From Aquanectria penicillioides (Eukaryota > Ascomycota > Sordariomycetes > Hypocreales > Nectriaceae): a stretch of DNA of 64,000 nt. Location: assembly GCA_003415625.1 (NCBI GenBank), contig PYIU01000001.1:6636210-6700209 (forward strand). Direction: 5' to 3'. The first letter of the stretch is position 1, and each line of letters starts with the position of its first letter. The notes under the pieces are model-generated. The model searched no databases, had not been told where the DNA came from, and was given only the letters and a program-made list of their open reading frames with translations. The position numbers and the translations under genes were made by a program. Below, in pieces: positions 26,295 to 38,400 of this stretch.

Positions 26295-26680
26295 TCACAT
26301 GACACCCAGACCATTCATAGCAACACCATCAAAGGTAAATCGATTAACATCATCCCCCATTTCCTCAGCCGGCAATGCATTGACATCCGCTCCCCTTGAT
26401 ATGAGATTTTGGATAAAGAGTGATATCTCCATTCTAAAGTACGGCTTGTTGTAGAGGTTACCTAGTTCCTTTGAGGAGTCTTGAGAAGTCTGAGACCCGA
26501 ACAAGGGAAGGGTGTTGAATATGTCCAGCTCCTTTTTTCATCCTTCTTTGGGGAATGACCTTGCCATTGGCAAAGACATCTCTGCTTCTTTTCCCTCCAG
26601 CTTTTAGTTACGAACGAGGAGATGAGCTTTCTCCCATGCCTTTGCAGCTGAGAAGATCTAAAACCCAGCACAAGGAAGGA
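26295..26680 (-). pseudogene. Unidentified coding-like locus with two in-frame stops
   Basis: The minus-strand frame ending at 26295 is open for 81 codons (26537-26295). It reads like real protein (IFNTLPLFGS, NLYNKPYFRMEIS, FTFDGVAMNGLGVM). The same frame continues upstream past a TGA (26538-26540) and a TAA (26604-26606) through AAKAWEKAHLLVRN, bounded by a TTTTAG acceptor-like site. Either the stops lie in an unresolved intron, or they are real nonsense changes, or an A-run deletion at 26533-26538 disturbs the reading. I do not recognise the family. The SRGADVNA string resembles one ankyrin repeat turn, but no repeat array follows. It lies immediately upstream of APN1 on the same strand. 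No start codon can be assigned. Confidence 0.3.
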
Positions 26681-27296
26681 GTCGGGTTAAATAGCTAGCA
26701 GTCAATGCCACGATTGAAGTACCAACGCACCACATCTTGGCATCTTGGGACAGCCGCCTCACTTTGGTCGGAGGCGTCGACGATGATGGGTGGGTGGTTT
26801 GGACATGTCCTGCATCCCTAGCTTTGCTTCACCGGCCATTGCCAAAATTCGCTTCTCACACAAACGCCCCAGGCAATTGGCCCCAGCCCAAAATTCGTAA
26901 TTCGTAATGCCGTCTGGTTGCCTCAGAGTCCCGAACTAGCAGGACGCCTCAATTGGCCATGGCCGAAATTTTCGTTTTGAGACGCATGTCACCGTTCCAG
27001 GCCAGAGTTTGCTTTCCGTCAACCAGTGGCGTTCTGCAAAACCATGGTTGCTCAGGCGGTGCCATCACTACAGACCACAGGATGGGCTAATCCTAGTCGC
27101 TTTGCCAGAATTTGCAAACCTGGAATACTTATACCATTTTCGCCGCCACAAGGGAGAAGATGAGAGACGGCGAGGAATCCAGTTTCTCGTACTCGTCTGC
27201 GCCATTGCGTCCAATTTATCCCTCTTTACAAGCCCTTACTGTTCACCCATCACCGCGAAGAGTCGGTTCTCTGACGTCTCCTCCTACATATCAATC

Positions 27297-27594
27297 ATGG
27301 TTTTAACCCAAGAAGCCATCATTGCTATATTCGGCGTTCTGGTCAATCTGCCTGCAGTGTTTATTCTCCTCTGGAAGCTTTGGAAGCATTCCAAATGCAG
27401 CCCGTCAAATAATACAGGTTGGGCAGTGCTTTTATACCTACTCCCCAATCACATCACACAGATTGGATACTAACATCTGAGAAGAGCCCCAAGAGCTACG
27501 AAGATTCCAACGGCCCATCTATGACCAGAACACAACCCGGCTTCAATCTAGAGTCCCTAGCGCCGACTTGATTGTCTTTCTGCGCTATACCTGA
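27297..27594 (+). CDS. Candidate small single-pass membrane protein
   Basis: An ATG in good context (ATCATGG) opens 40 codons containing one hydrophobic segment of about 23 residues (IIAIFGVLVNLPAVFILLWKLWK) ending in basic residues. A 64 bp intron is plausible at 27418-27481: it begins GTTGGG and ends GATACTAACATCTGAG, with a near-perfect branch site. Splicing gives a 77-residue protein with a polar, Arg-rich tail ending at 27594. A competing frame of exon 2 (KSPKSYEDSNGPS to LAPT) also looks protein-like and would be read if one base were missing. No family is recognised. A short tail-anchored or type III membrane protein is the best description. Confidence 0.35.
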
Positions 27595-27979
27595 TTTCAA
27601 GAACCATCGAAAGGTGAAGAGAGCCGATTTAAACGAGACATAACATTGAATGGGCGCAAATAACAGCATACACTATCAAACATGCCGTTTACTTGGTCGT
27701 AATGATCCTGGCGGTAACGGCAAGTTTCAGCAGTCGGGAGTCAGACGATTAAATCTCTGTAACCATACATACCCGACCTTCAATATACCTCTATAAACAA
27801 CTTTACCATCTATACATCCCACCTCCCAACCTAGCCATATAAACCCTTTTCCCGATAATTTGAATTATAAAAAAAGAAAGAAGAAGAGAAAAAAAAAAGG
27901 GAACAAAATATAAGAGGAGCGGGTGCCACTTTGTGTTTGAATGAACGTCTGAAACACACACACATATTGGGGGAAAAGG

Positions 27980-29666
27980 CTAAGAGAAAATCTCCAGCTC
28001 GACACCAGTCGCGAATTGATCCTTGTACGCATTCCAAAGCTTTTCGATTTCCTTGACATATCTTTCATGGAGCTTATCAATCTCCTCTTGCTCTGGTTGC
28101 GGTCCATGAGCCCTAGTCACACGGATCGGTTTCCCCACTACAATGTGAACAGGTCGTCGGTACGGCATCAAACCAACATCGTAGTTCAGCACACCTCGGC
28201 CATGCAGCGCGGGCACGGTAAACTTAAACACTTTGAGGAAGATCATTTGGATTTGGTGGACGATTGGGTGCGTCTTGGGGCTGAGCTGGTCGTACAAGTC
28301 GTTCTCTCCAAATCCAATGACAGGCACCAGGTCAGCCCCTGTGCGGAGTGCCATCTTGACGAATCCTTTGCGGCCCTTAAGAATCAAACGAATTGTACCC
28401 GGCTGGGCCTCCAACGACTCCCGGGCACCACCAACTACGATGGTGACAGCACGGCCCTGGCCATCATTGTTGGGGCCACCTTTGGTGAGAATATTCCAGA
28501 TAGACTCCTTGGACACTGACTGGAGACCCATCCACAGGATCCAGTCTCGGTTGAATGGGAGACGGAAATTTGAGTCGAGAGTTAGCAGAGTGTTTGTGAT
28601 GCCCGGAAACAAATCCTTAAACCCAAGAGCATTGGTGACAAAAGCGCCCCAGGCGCCGTGAGAGATGATGCCATGGGGGTGATATCCAAAGATGTACTTC
28701 CTCTTTGGGTCAAGGTCGTAGGTCTTGTGAAGCTTCATGGGAAAGTAGCCAGTAAATAACTTCCATAGTGGTAGGCTTCGCATGTATTCGGAACGGTAAG
28801 ACAGCGTCCCATTTGTTGCTGCGGTCGAGAGTGTGAGGTGGATGAGATATGGTACGAGGATTGGCCATGTCAGAGGATTGGCACAAATGAGCCAAAATAT
28901 GGAGACAAAGAGAACAATGGACATGCAGTGGAACAGCACAGCACCAGTCTGTAGTCGGCGTACCATGGGAACGCGCAAGGGAGCAAAATGAATGCCGCCA
29001 GCCCGCCAGCCCTTCCGCCTGCGATTGACCGCGGGGACAGTCGATAGTTCAGGATATACATGGTTGTCATCATCCTCGTCACTACTAGTAACATGCCCAT
29101 TGGATTCTTTGCACACGGCGTCGGCAGCAACAGCAGCGTATGTTTTTGGTGCACCATTTGAGGGCATTGTAGACGATTTTGTCTCCTCGTTGGTTGCAGT
29201 CGTTTCTTCGGATTCTGACGGCCTTGTATTTCTCTGAGAATCCTGATTAATAAAGTCAGTATGGTTCTCAAGTAATAGTGCATGGGTTGGGATGCGAATC
29301 GGGTGATGTACGGGTTCAGAATTGACATGTGAAGGCTCAGGGTCGTTCGTGATGTCTAGGTCTGCGACGGTCACCTCCTTCTCGTTGGTCTCGGCTGGTA
29401 TGGGACCTATTTCTCTGTTAATAACTAGGACGTGGTAAAAAGAAAATATGCAACAATGGCTTCTTGATTACTGGCGGCGATCATCTCCGAAGAAACCTGT
29501 TCGCTTTCTCAACGCCATCACATCATTGTGCTGGCACACGATTGAGCTCCGAGGAAGCCTGCGCAAAGGGATCTAGCCACCCAGGGAGCCATCTCATTGA
29601 TATTGTGAGGTTTCTTAACTCACCATCCTCGGTCTCAACAGCCCGCGCGACCTCGGCGCTCGCCAT
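27980..29666 (-). CDS. DGA1: Diacylglycerol O-acyltransferase, DGAT2 family
   Basis: This enzyme transfers an acyl group from acyl-CoA to diacylglycerol, the last step of triacylglycerol synthesis, at the ER and lipid droplets. There are two exons. Exon 1, 29666-29624, encodes MASAEVARAVETED; the 211 bp intron runs from GTGAGT to an acceptor ending CAGAG. Exon 2 is 29412-27980, giving 491 residues. Joining these restores an ATG start, because the long frame otherwise begins without one. Roughly residues 1-150 are polar and disordered. Two close membrane segments follow (FHCMSIVLFVSIFWLI and the PYLIHLTLS region). Then come the catalytic HPHG in YHPHGIISHGAWG, the YFP-type motif GYFPMKL, and the RKGFVKMALRTGADLVPV block. 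The long N-terminal extension is common in filamentous fungi. The kinase-independent first exon is short and the acceptor is the least certain element. Confidence 0.9.
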
Positions 29667-30650
29667 TTTTCTTCGTCGTTGTCGATGCGCAAAAGGTAGA
29701 AAGGTTGGGCTGACACTGGAGGGGTCAGAGTTCGAGAGTGGTGCGGGCAGCGTCTAAGGCGCCAAGGGTGCTCGCTGCCACGAGTCACAAAGCTCAAAGT
29801 ACCGCCAAACACAGAGAAGAGGGAAAGCACACGGAAAGGAGGATGTAGGCCAGACGAGTGTGATACGGGCAGTAGGCGCCCATCCTCCGGATGTTGCAGT
29901 CCTTTTGAGCAACCAGGTCCAGGAGGGTGGGCCGTTTTTTCTTGGTTTGCCGGTTTCATTATACCCAGCTCGGCGCTATTGCGATGACGTCGCGCGTGGG
30001 CGTTCGTAGGCGCCTTCGCGACACGTGAAGTCGGGAGGAGCTCCCAGCTCATTGACGCATGGCCCGTGCATCAGCCCCCCGAAAGCCTCGGCAGACCTCT
30101 GTGATTTTTTGATAGCCTGACTAATATGAAGGATCACACAACAACAATTTATTGCATTGAAATTCGCATTGTTGGATAGCCAAAACAGCTTCCGAGCAAC
30201 CAGGGGGCACGAGGCTCCCGATACAAGCAGACAAAGAGCCTCCACATTTCGGCCGAGAGCAAGCTCCAAGCCGAGGAAGGGCCCATCGTAAGTCTATCAC
30301 AAGCTACAACTCGCGCTACCTCTTTGCTGCTGTGAGCTCACTCATTATCACCCTTGCGTGATCCAACAAAACACTGTGTAATTTGCCCTACACCTTCTGC
30401 TGGATGCTGCCACGAGGCACACTATCTGAAGAAGCAAGTGCTTGTATAGTACAGCGCAATACGAGTACCAATTCGTAAAATAAATCCTGTCGCCATCTTT
30501 TAGGTGGAGGTCCCTACCGTCCACAGCCAAAAATTTCCCCCAAGGTCCCAAACGCCGTCCGTCAGCACCATGCCAAATCCAGTTTTCACCACAACGAAAG
30601 GGAGTCTTAGTATGCGTATAACAAGACGAAAATTCTTAACATCCCCTCCA
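29667..30650. other. Intergenic region
   Basis: This is the upstream region of the DGAT2 gene and the 3' flank of the C2H2 factor. Several overlapping frames near 29615-30052 have no protein-like conservation. No repeat or RNA gene is seen. Confidence 0.5.
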
Positions 30651-32471
30651 TCAAACCTTGGTGATCATGTCCCGGTTCTCAATCTGCTGCTTCAGGGTAG
30701 CCACTTCATTATCCAGCGACGTGACCTTGTCCGACAGTGTTTTGACTTTCTCCTCCAGCGTCTGGATGTATGCCCACACGCTTGGGTCACTCTGCGCAAA
30801 CATATTGCCGCTCTCGGTGCCCGCTTGCGTTCCACTCCCGCTTCGTGCGTGAGAAAATCCAGTTGAGCTAGGTGCAGCAAATCCCGGGTGTGACAAACCG
30901 GGAAGCTTGGGCCGAGGCTGTCCACTGTGCGGTGATTGTAGGTCTGACGTTCGTCTTCCGTATTGCTGTTGCTGGAGCTGCTGCGAAAGACTCGGCGATC
31001 GCTGCCGCCCAATATTGGTTGATTCATGGCCCTGAACTCCAGGGCTCAGCGGCTTGGGGCTCTCCGTCATACCCGCTTGAGGATACATGTTAGCGTTAGC
31101 CCCGACCACAGGCATTGATGAGATGCTGGTGCTAGGAGTGTGGCTGCCAGCCAAGCTGTTAGACACACTCGGTGACGCGTTGGCACTCGTTTGGTTTTGG
31201 TTTACATTGGGAGGGTACAGCCCGCTGGTTCCAGGTCGACCACTAGTTGGCGGGTAAGTTCGAGCATGGCTACCATAGGCATCTGCTTGGGCTCCGGGAA
31301 CATGTTGCGCATTGATGCTGGGCAGGCTCTGTCGTCTCAATTCGTCGTCTTCCCCGTTATCGTAAGGAATTCCTGACATGGCCGAGTCGTCCGCGTCAAT
31401 CATACTGCCGTCCAACTCATCTCCATCCGCAAAACTGCCCATGCTCGACCGTCGCCCCGCACAGCCACCAGCTCCCTTACTGTGGCGAGCTAGAGCATCC
31501 CCACGAGCGAATTTACGATCACACTTCGGGCAAACGTGTGGCTTCTCGCCAGTGTGCAGCTTCCCATGGCGTTTCAAATCGTGGAGACGACGGAATCGCA
31601 TCTGACACTCAGTGCACACATAGGGCTTCTCTTGGCTGTGCGTCAAGAGATGACTTTTCAAATTGTGGTGTCGCGTAAACTCGGTGTTGCAGTAGGGGCA
31701 TTTGTGCTTCTTTGAGCCAGACGATGTGGGAGATGTCTGGCCTTGTGTGGGCATCGGAAAGCTCATTCCACGAGCTGGCTGCTCTGGTAGGGTACCCGAG
31801 GACTGAAGAGATCCAGGATATGACAGAGAGCCCGGCTGTGGTCTTTCCTCCTGACCCACGACTTGTGGTGAGGTTTGCTGGGAATCAACCTTGGTGTCAA
31901 TGTCCATTGGAGTTGGACTCTCCGTGACAGGCACTGCAACGACGCTGGGTGCGCTTTGAGGGCTCGTCTCGTCGCGGTCGATAACCTGGGCTGCAGCGGT
32001 TTGCGCCAACGATACAGGGTTCGGCGCCTTCGGAGATGCTTCCATCGTCGCAGTAGGGGCAGCCTGGGGCGCGTCGATTGAGCGGCTTATGGGTTGAACG
32101 GCTCCCGACATGAGGGATTCGAGGGCCCTATGGGTCGGGTTGTCGGTTGTCGGAGGGGGGTTCTGAGCAAGAGCCTCGTCGTCGTCGGCAGTGGCTTCGT
32201 CGCGTCGCCTGCGCTCGTCCTCGAGCGCGGCGGCCCCCGTCAAGGGCGGCGGGGACGAACCGGTCGCAAGAGCCAAGCGAGCGGCCTTTATCGGAGAGCC
32301 GATGGAGATATTGTGGTGAGACTGTGAGCGGGGAGAAGCGGGAGAAGGCGAGCGTGGTCGCTTCAATAGTCGAACAGGTTCGTCTGAAGGGATGAAGTCG
32401 GGAGGGGTTGCACCTGGGCGCGTTGCGGGCGGGGCTTCGGTCACAGCAAAGGCGGAGGCGTCCGAGGCCAT
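30651..32471 (-). CDS. C2H2 zinc-finger transcription factor
   Basis: This is an intronless frame of 606 residues starting at a true ATG. Residues 1-255 are low-complexity, rich in Pro, Ser, Ala and Thr, with an MDIDTKVDSQQTSPQ-type patch. A tandem finger array follows: finger 1 at about 258-278 (CPYC ... HLLTH), finger 2 at about 286-306 (CTEC ... HGKLH) and finger 3 at about 314-337. Finger 3 is atypical: it reads CPKC then HSKGAGGC, so Cys replaces the last His (C2HC). TGEKPH and SQEKPY linkers separate them, as in DNA-binding arrays. The tail is rich in Ser, Gln and Pro. A heptad-like helix (about 570-600, YIQTLEEKVKTLSDKVTSLDNEVATL) suggests a coiled-coil dimerisation end. The target genes cannot be inferred. 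No enzymatic domain is present. Confidence 0.85.
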   Translation of the reverse strand: MASDASAFAVTEAPPATRPGATPPDFIPSDEPVRLLKRPRSPSPASPRSQSHHNISIGSPIKAARLALATGSSPPPLTGAAALEDERRRRDEATADDDEALAQNPPPTTDNPTHRALESLMSGAVQPISRSIDAPQAAPTATMEASPKAPNPVSLAQTAAAQVIDRDETSPQSAPSVVAVPVTESPTPMDIDTKVDSQQTSPQVVGQEERPQPGSLSYPGSLQSSGTLPEQPARGMSFPMPTQGQTSPTSSGSKKHKCPYCNTEFTRHHNLKSHLLTHSQEKPYVCTECQMRFRRLHDLKRHGKLHTGEKPHVCPKCDRKFARGDALARHSKGAGGCAGRRSSMGSFADGDELDGSMIDADDSAMSGIPYDNGEDDELRRQSLPSINAQHVPGAQADAYGSHARTYPPTSGRPGTSGLYPPNVNQNQTSANASPSVSNSLAGSHTPSTSISSMPVVGANANMYPQAGMTESPKPLSPGVQGHESTNIGRQRSPSLSQQLQQQQYGRRTSDLQSPHSGQPRPKLPGLSHPGFAAPSSTGFSHARSGSGTQAGTESGNMFAQSDPSVWAYIQTLEEKVKTLSDKVTSLDNEVATLKQQIENRDMITKV

Positions 32472-35400
32472 AGACGCAGCTACAGGGAGGGTAATTGAAG
32501 TGGGAAAGGGACAAGAAATTGCAGCATGCAGTCAGTTAGGAGAGGTTGACGTCGCCGTAGCCTTGGGTCAAAGGCACATGTCGAGGCGGGTGGTGATGGT
32601 ATGTGTGGCTGGAGAACGTGGCGAGAGCTGGATATTTTTTCCCCGGGTAGGCAAGGCAGCGCGCGGTTGACAAGGCGGCGCGACAGACAAGAAGTAGTGA
32701 GCAGTGAGTAAGCAGGAATTGCGGCTCAACAGGTGGTGGGAGCAGGTAGAAGACGCAGGACGATGCGAGGGAAGTAGAAAAGGCCGTGATGGCGATGATG
32801 GAACTGCGCCAGACAAGGTGGTCGATGGAAAGAAGAGAGTGAGTTGAGAGTGAGAACGAGGTGTGAGGCAAAGGTGGGTGTGGGAGAGAGAGGCGGGTAG
32901 GCGAATGGGGAAGAGGGTGGCGGGAGAGCAAGTGGGTGGGTGGGTGGGCAAGTGATGGAGAAGGAGACACTGGGAGTGGCAGTGGTAGCGGCAACAGCAG
33001 ACAAGCAAGCAAGTAGGTAGGTAGGTAGACAAGCAGCGAGCCTGGCGAACTAACTGGCAAACGAAGCAGACAGAAGGTGTGTCAGCCAGCCAGTCCAAAG
33101 CCAATGTGTCTCTGTGTGCGTGTCTTGTGTGTGGTGACAGCTTCTGGGCGTGGGGCTGCCTCCCTCTCAGTGGCCTTCGGGTGCTTGGCTTTCAGGTGGG
33201 AACCTTGGGACCTCGAAGAAAAAACTGGCCGGGGGAAGAGTATATTGGGGCGTAAAATGGGGCGCGATGGGACGGGAGAAGAGAGAGAAGAAGGGGAAGG
33301 AACGTGGCCCGGGAGGAGGCGGCGACCAAAAAAAAACCCCGAACAGGGCGAGAGCGGGCGGTGCGGATACGTTTTGGGGAAGAGCGATGGGGCTTTGTTT
33401 CTTGGGAGGCGCATGGGTCCAGGGTACATCGTGAGCAAGTTCCTCGCGCATGCCAGGTACCTACGCGCCTCACAGTCGCCTTAGCCTAGCACCAGAGAGC
33501 TGGAGGAAAAGTGATGCTCTTTGCCTGCAGTGGCCCTTCAGCGGAAGCAGAATCCGGCAACGCAATGGACAGGTCCGCTATCTGTCAGCCAGCCAAGTGT
33601 TCAGCTACTCAAAAAAGGGTTGATGTCTGTGCCTGTCAAATGCAACAAAACACGCTTCCCAGGCAGCCTTGCAATTAGCCTCTATCGGATCCATCAGGAA
33701 CAATACTAAGGCCCGAGGCGCAGTGGGCAAGCAACATTCTCTCGACCGGATTGGCGAGGCAATCCCAGCCTCGCGTCCTACTGTGTCCAGTGTAATCCAC
33801 ACATTAGGCAGGTACCTGCAAACAAACTACCTAAAGTATATCAAGAGGAACCCCATCAGCTTTGAACACACGTTTTCTGCCAAATGCTACGTACTTCCTG
33901 GCGACAGGCTCTAGAAAGCGACAGGCAAGGTCATCGCTTTGTCGCTCTGACAGCCAAAAAGGAGCAAACCCTCTATTTGCACCGGCGGCACAGCCTAAGG
34001 CTACAACCCCGTTACGATTTACTGCAGCTACCGCTGCAAGCACCCTGTGCACGCTAATTCCAGGTGGGCTTGTCCAAGTCAACAAGGCGGCCCCCACCAC
34101 CTAGCCTATCAACGAAGACAAGAGTCAGACAGACCAAAGCTGCGAGGCTTGATCCGTCAATTCGTCCTTGCTACTTGATGTGGATGGACTTGATGGCTCT
34201 TGTCAATAAGGAGACCACATCCTGCTCACCTCCTCTGAATTGCAAAATAACCTGCTGGCGACACAGTGCACTCTGTGAAATTTTATCCTTGCGATATCTG
34301 TCATCATTATCATGTTACTCTTTCTCAAATCAACGTTTTCTAGTTCGTATAAGCACACATTACTCCGTACTGCTACCACCAGTTGAAGATGAGCCAACCC
34401 AAGAGGGTTGTCAGCCCCCCGACCAGCCTGAGGTGAGCAAACGAGAGTGGCGGTGCAGCCACCCATGGCAAGACCAAGGAAGCCCACCGCAAATGGAACG
34501 GCGCGCCGCATCCTCAAAAAATATATATATATAATAACCCTGTCTCAACCAGAGGCTGGCAGGCTGGGTCCCTGCTGGTGGAAGGCCCTAGCTCCTTTCT
34601 AGTCCGGCTCAGGCACACAACGACAGTCACAGGCCTTGCAGAGTGTTGAGCCGTGGACCTAGGACCAAAGATGTCTATTGTCTATTGGTGTGGCTGACCA
34701 CCCCAGCCGTTGCTCCGCCACGCTGGACGGCATAAATCGTCAATCGCCGCCTCCACTTCCTTTTTTGTTCAGGTCACTGAGCAAAGGTCACCGGTCGGAG
34801 GTCGAGGCCTGCATCAACAACCAACCCGGCAAATCCAACGCTCGTGTCGGTGGCTCGTAATGTGGCATGGGCATCGATCGATGCTGGCAGTTGCCTGACG
34901 CCGCAGGCTGGTGGATGCTTGGAGGACTCACAACACAGCACATCACCTAGAGACCTGGAGCAGCCTTGGGGGCTAAACAACCACCATCCTTGTCCTCCAG
35001 GAGGCGCCACAGTGCGCCACGTTCAGGTCAGTCCGTCAGCAAGCCACGGAAGCTACGGCAGTCGTGCAACTACGCCGCACGTCGGTGTTCCCCTTGCCGA
35101 TGAAATGTCTTGGGTGTCGAGACATCCCCCGTGTTCCTTGGGTGAGTTGCAGGTCAAGCCTCGGGCAACGCCGTGCTACAATGAACTTCTATGCCAACCC
35201 TTTTCCCACTGGTGGCTTCTCGATGTCATCTGCAACTACCGCAGGTACGTACATGTACGTGCGCGCTGGATTCGCTTGGCCAATCGGGCTGGTAAGCAGA
35301 GGCTAGAGAACAAAAGCTCCAAAATTGCTAGCGCACCCCAAGCAGTAACCTCAACCACCACGACAAGCCATGCGAGAGCGAATGGCTTGACGGTATCAAC

Positions 35401-38400
35401 CAAAGCACCAGGACGGGTCGCCCCCCCCCCACACCAGCAAGCCAAGCCCATGTTCGTTGCTCACTCTCTTGTCCGAGGCTGTGAAACAGTCCAGTCCAGT
35501 TCAGTCCAGGCGAGGTGCGTGAGCTTGACGTGAGAGAAAAAGACTCTTGCCGGAAGTACCCTGTACTCTGGCTAGATGTGGCTCCTCAGCATGTCATCGG
35601 GCCAATAACGGCTCCCCGGCCGACAAACCAGTGACGTTATCATGTCCATGATCTCATCGTACTGCCCAGGTCTCTTGCAGGTCCTTCAGGTCTAGATGCC
35701 CTCAGACGTTAATACTTCTGGTCGCATCCTGTGTCCGTGGCGGGCTGCGACTGCACACCTCCCCGCGGAGGCAACTGCAAATCCTCGACACCCAACCGTA
35801 CCAATCCTCGTCACCCAGCATCTCCTTTGGTTACTGTATCGACTGCCGCGAGCGAGATGGATGGATGGCTGTTGGTGCACCTAGGGTTTGGCTGTTCAGG
35901 GGGGAGAGGGGAAGCTCCCAGGATTATGTCCACTTCACATACGAAGTACAGGATCTTCCAGGTCGGCTAACGACGTCTACGGTGACCAATCGATGGCAAC
36001 CGCCGCGCAGAGTCTTTGTTGTCGCTCATTTCTTGTCCCATCAAGACCTCGTACTGTGCCCAGTCTTGGTCCTCGGTTGGATGCGAGTCGAGTGTGCAGC
36101 AAGCGCCCATGGCACCATTGCGTGAACCTGTGAGGCCGAGAGCTACCAATTCGACCTGTCAGTGGTTTGTGGGAAGCTGAGGCCCGCAAGCCACAACGAC
36201 CCAGATTGGGGACCTCGCCCACCTCAGCTGTCGATGGGTCAAGATTGATGGGTCCGTGAGACGACCCCATGCGAGGGCTGTGGTGGCGTCCGTGTGAAAA
36301 CACTTTCGGGTCCCTGCGGAAAGCCACAGCTGCCACAGCTGGTCAGTACTTTGTAGCAGTCCTCTTCCCTGGCGTCGCGTGGTAGCACCTATAATGTAAT
36401 TACAGTACGCGTACGTCTACAGTATCGATACCGTGTGCTTAATGTCGCGGTGGCACGAGGTGTTGTGCTTCGTGGGAAGGTTCTCGGCGCTGTCCGTGTG
36501 TTATCTATGTATGTTTCTGTGGATCCTGCAATTGGCCACAAAAGGCTCACCCACAGCTCTCATGAAATCACCTCCCTCAGCACCAAACATTGACAAATAT
36601 TTGCCCATCCTCATTTTATCTGTTTAGCAATCCAGCCATCGCCTAGCACATGCAGGAACCAAGTGCTTAGATTATGTACCATCTGTCAACTCTCAGACGC
36701 TTGACTGGTTTCTTCACTCGCATACTCCCAACTCCACAGCTAGGTAAACACACGCACTGAGGCGAGCCTACCCTGGACCAGATTATGATCATAACATCAA
36801 TTGCAGAATACCGGTCTGTTTAGTTAGATAGTACCAATTCATCATATCATTGGTATTAGGCCCAATGATGCTACCTAGTGCGCGATTTTCTTTTCCCAAG
36901 GCCATTTCTCTATTAATTTGCTTTTGTCTCACCGAAGCTGCAAGTGCCACCCTGTTGGTAATCTAGACTCATGATCTAGACCTTGCATTTGACACAACGC
37001 CAAATTGTGTCCAGCATTTTCTAGTATAAGTGATTGAGATCTATGGTTGATTAGACTAGGCTGTGATCAAAGACAATGCTGGAACGCTCATATCGGACAT
37101 GGACCATTCGTAGTCCCGAGACCACGAAAACACTGGTCGCTGCCAGCAAGGCGACATTCCAACGATATCGTTCGCGAACAAAAGTGAACCACCCGATGCC
37201 AGTGAACCCGACTATTCGTCAAACGTGTATGGGAACTCGGACTGTGGCTGGTCCATCACATTCCTTGGATTACTATAAGCCCAATCAAGTATCGGCGGTC
37301 GAGTGCCAGGCGGGCATTGTCGTGATGCTTGTATGTTGTATGTGTTTTTTATTTATCCCGTAAGTCCCAAACCAATCCGAGACCAGGACGTTAGAGGTTA
37401 ACTTGTCAAAATACCGGCATCATCCACGTCCTGGCGTATAATGGTATCTAGATATTTTTATGCTTTGGATAGGCTCAATGGGCATGTATCAGTTTCTCGA
37501 ACCCGGGCCTGTGGTCATGGTAGTGGTTAGCACGAGGTTACAAGTGATTTGCCATGATCAAGTGATACCCACTGACCTCGAAGAGTAATGATCAACTTTG
37601 ACGTTTTGAAATCAAGGAGTTACGCTACCCCAAACATGATACTCGACAATGACACTAGAGACCCTGGGCCTATAATACGCAGTTGCACACAAGGCGAGAA
37701 AGACATGCAATTGATGGAATTGCAACATTATCACAATTCTTGTCGAGTTGACCCTCCGTCCCTTGTCTCCAAATCAACCGCCTGTGAGGAAAGCAATGAA
37801 ATCGCTGGATCGATATTCCTGTTACTGATCTGCACACAATATGTGGTGTACTCGTAATTGTGGGAGTGACGGGTTCGCAATGGTTGCAGCATCTCTTGCC
37901 TTTGCATAAGCGAGCACTTTTCCACCTAGAATTATATCGACCCAACAACAGATCAATTGACAATCCAAGATCTAATCAAATGGAGAAGGAAGTTTTCAAG
38001 AAAGTAGGTACGCTTTCTCGAGGATTACCTCTGCTGAGATTGAACACTTGTGTCCATCGTCCGATGACCAACCTGGCATCATTGGTGCGTTAACAAAGAA
38101 ACTGAAGCATAAATCAACACTATCCAGCTGGGACTAAGAATGACGGGCTTTCTTCACCCCCGTGACACAGAAGAAAGCATACGGACCGCAGCTCGGCCGA
38201 GAAAATCCTAGTTACATTGCTGCTACGTCTGTCGCGTGGCTTGTCAGTGCACGGCATGGGTAGCTACAAGAAACAACTCAATGCCAATCTACCTGACTGT
38301 ACCCAAATACGACGGGACCCAATAAGATTTGAAACAAGACCGGATGAAAGGCCATGGAGAGTCGTTTCTCTCGAGACTTCGCACACCGACACTAAATCAT

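Noticed and set aside
34844..35533. 229-codon plus-strand ORF in the gene desert
   Set aside because: It starts at GTG, has biased composition and no domain-like content; open frames of this size occur by chance in GC-moderate DNA.
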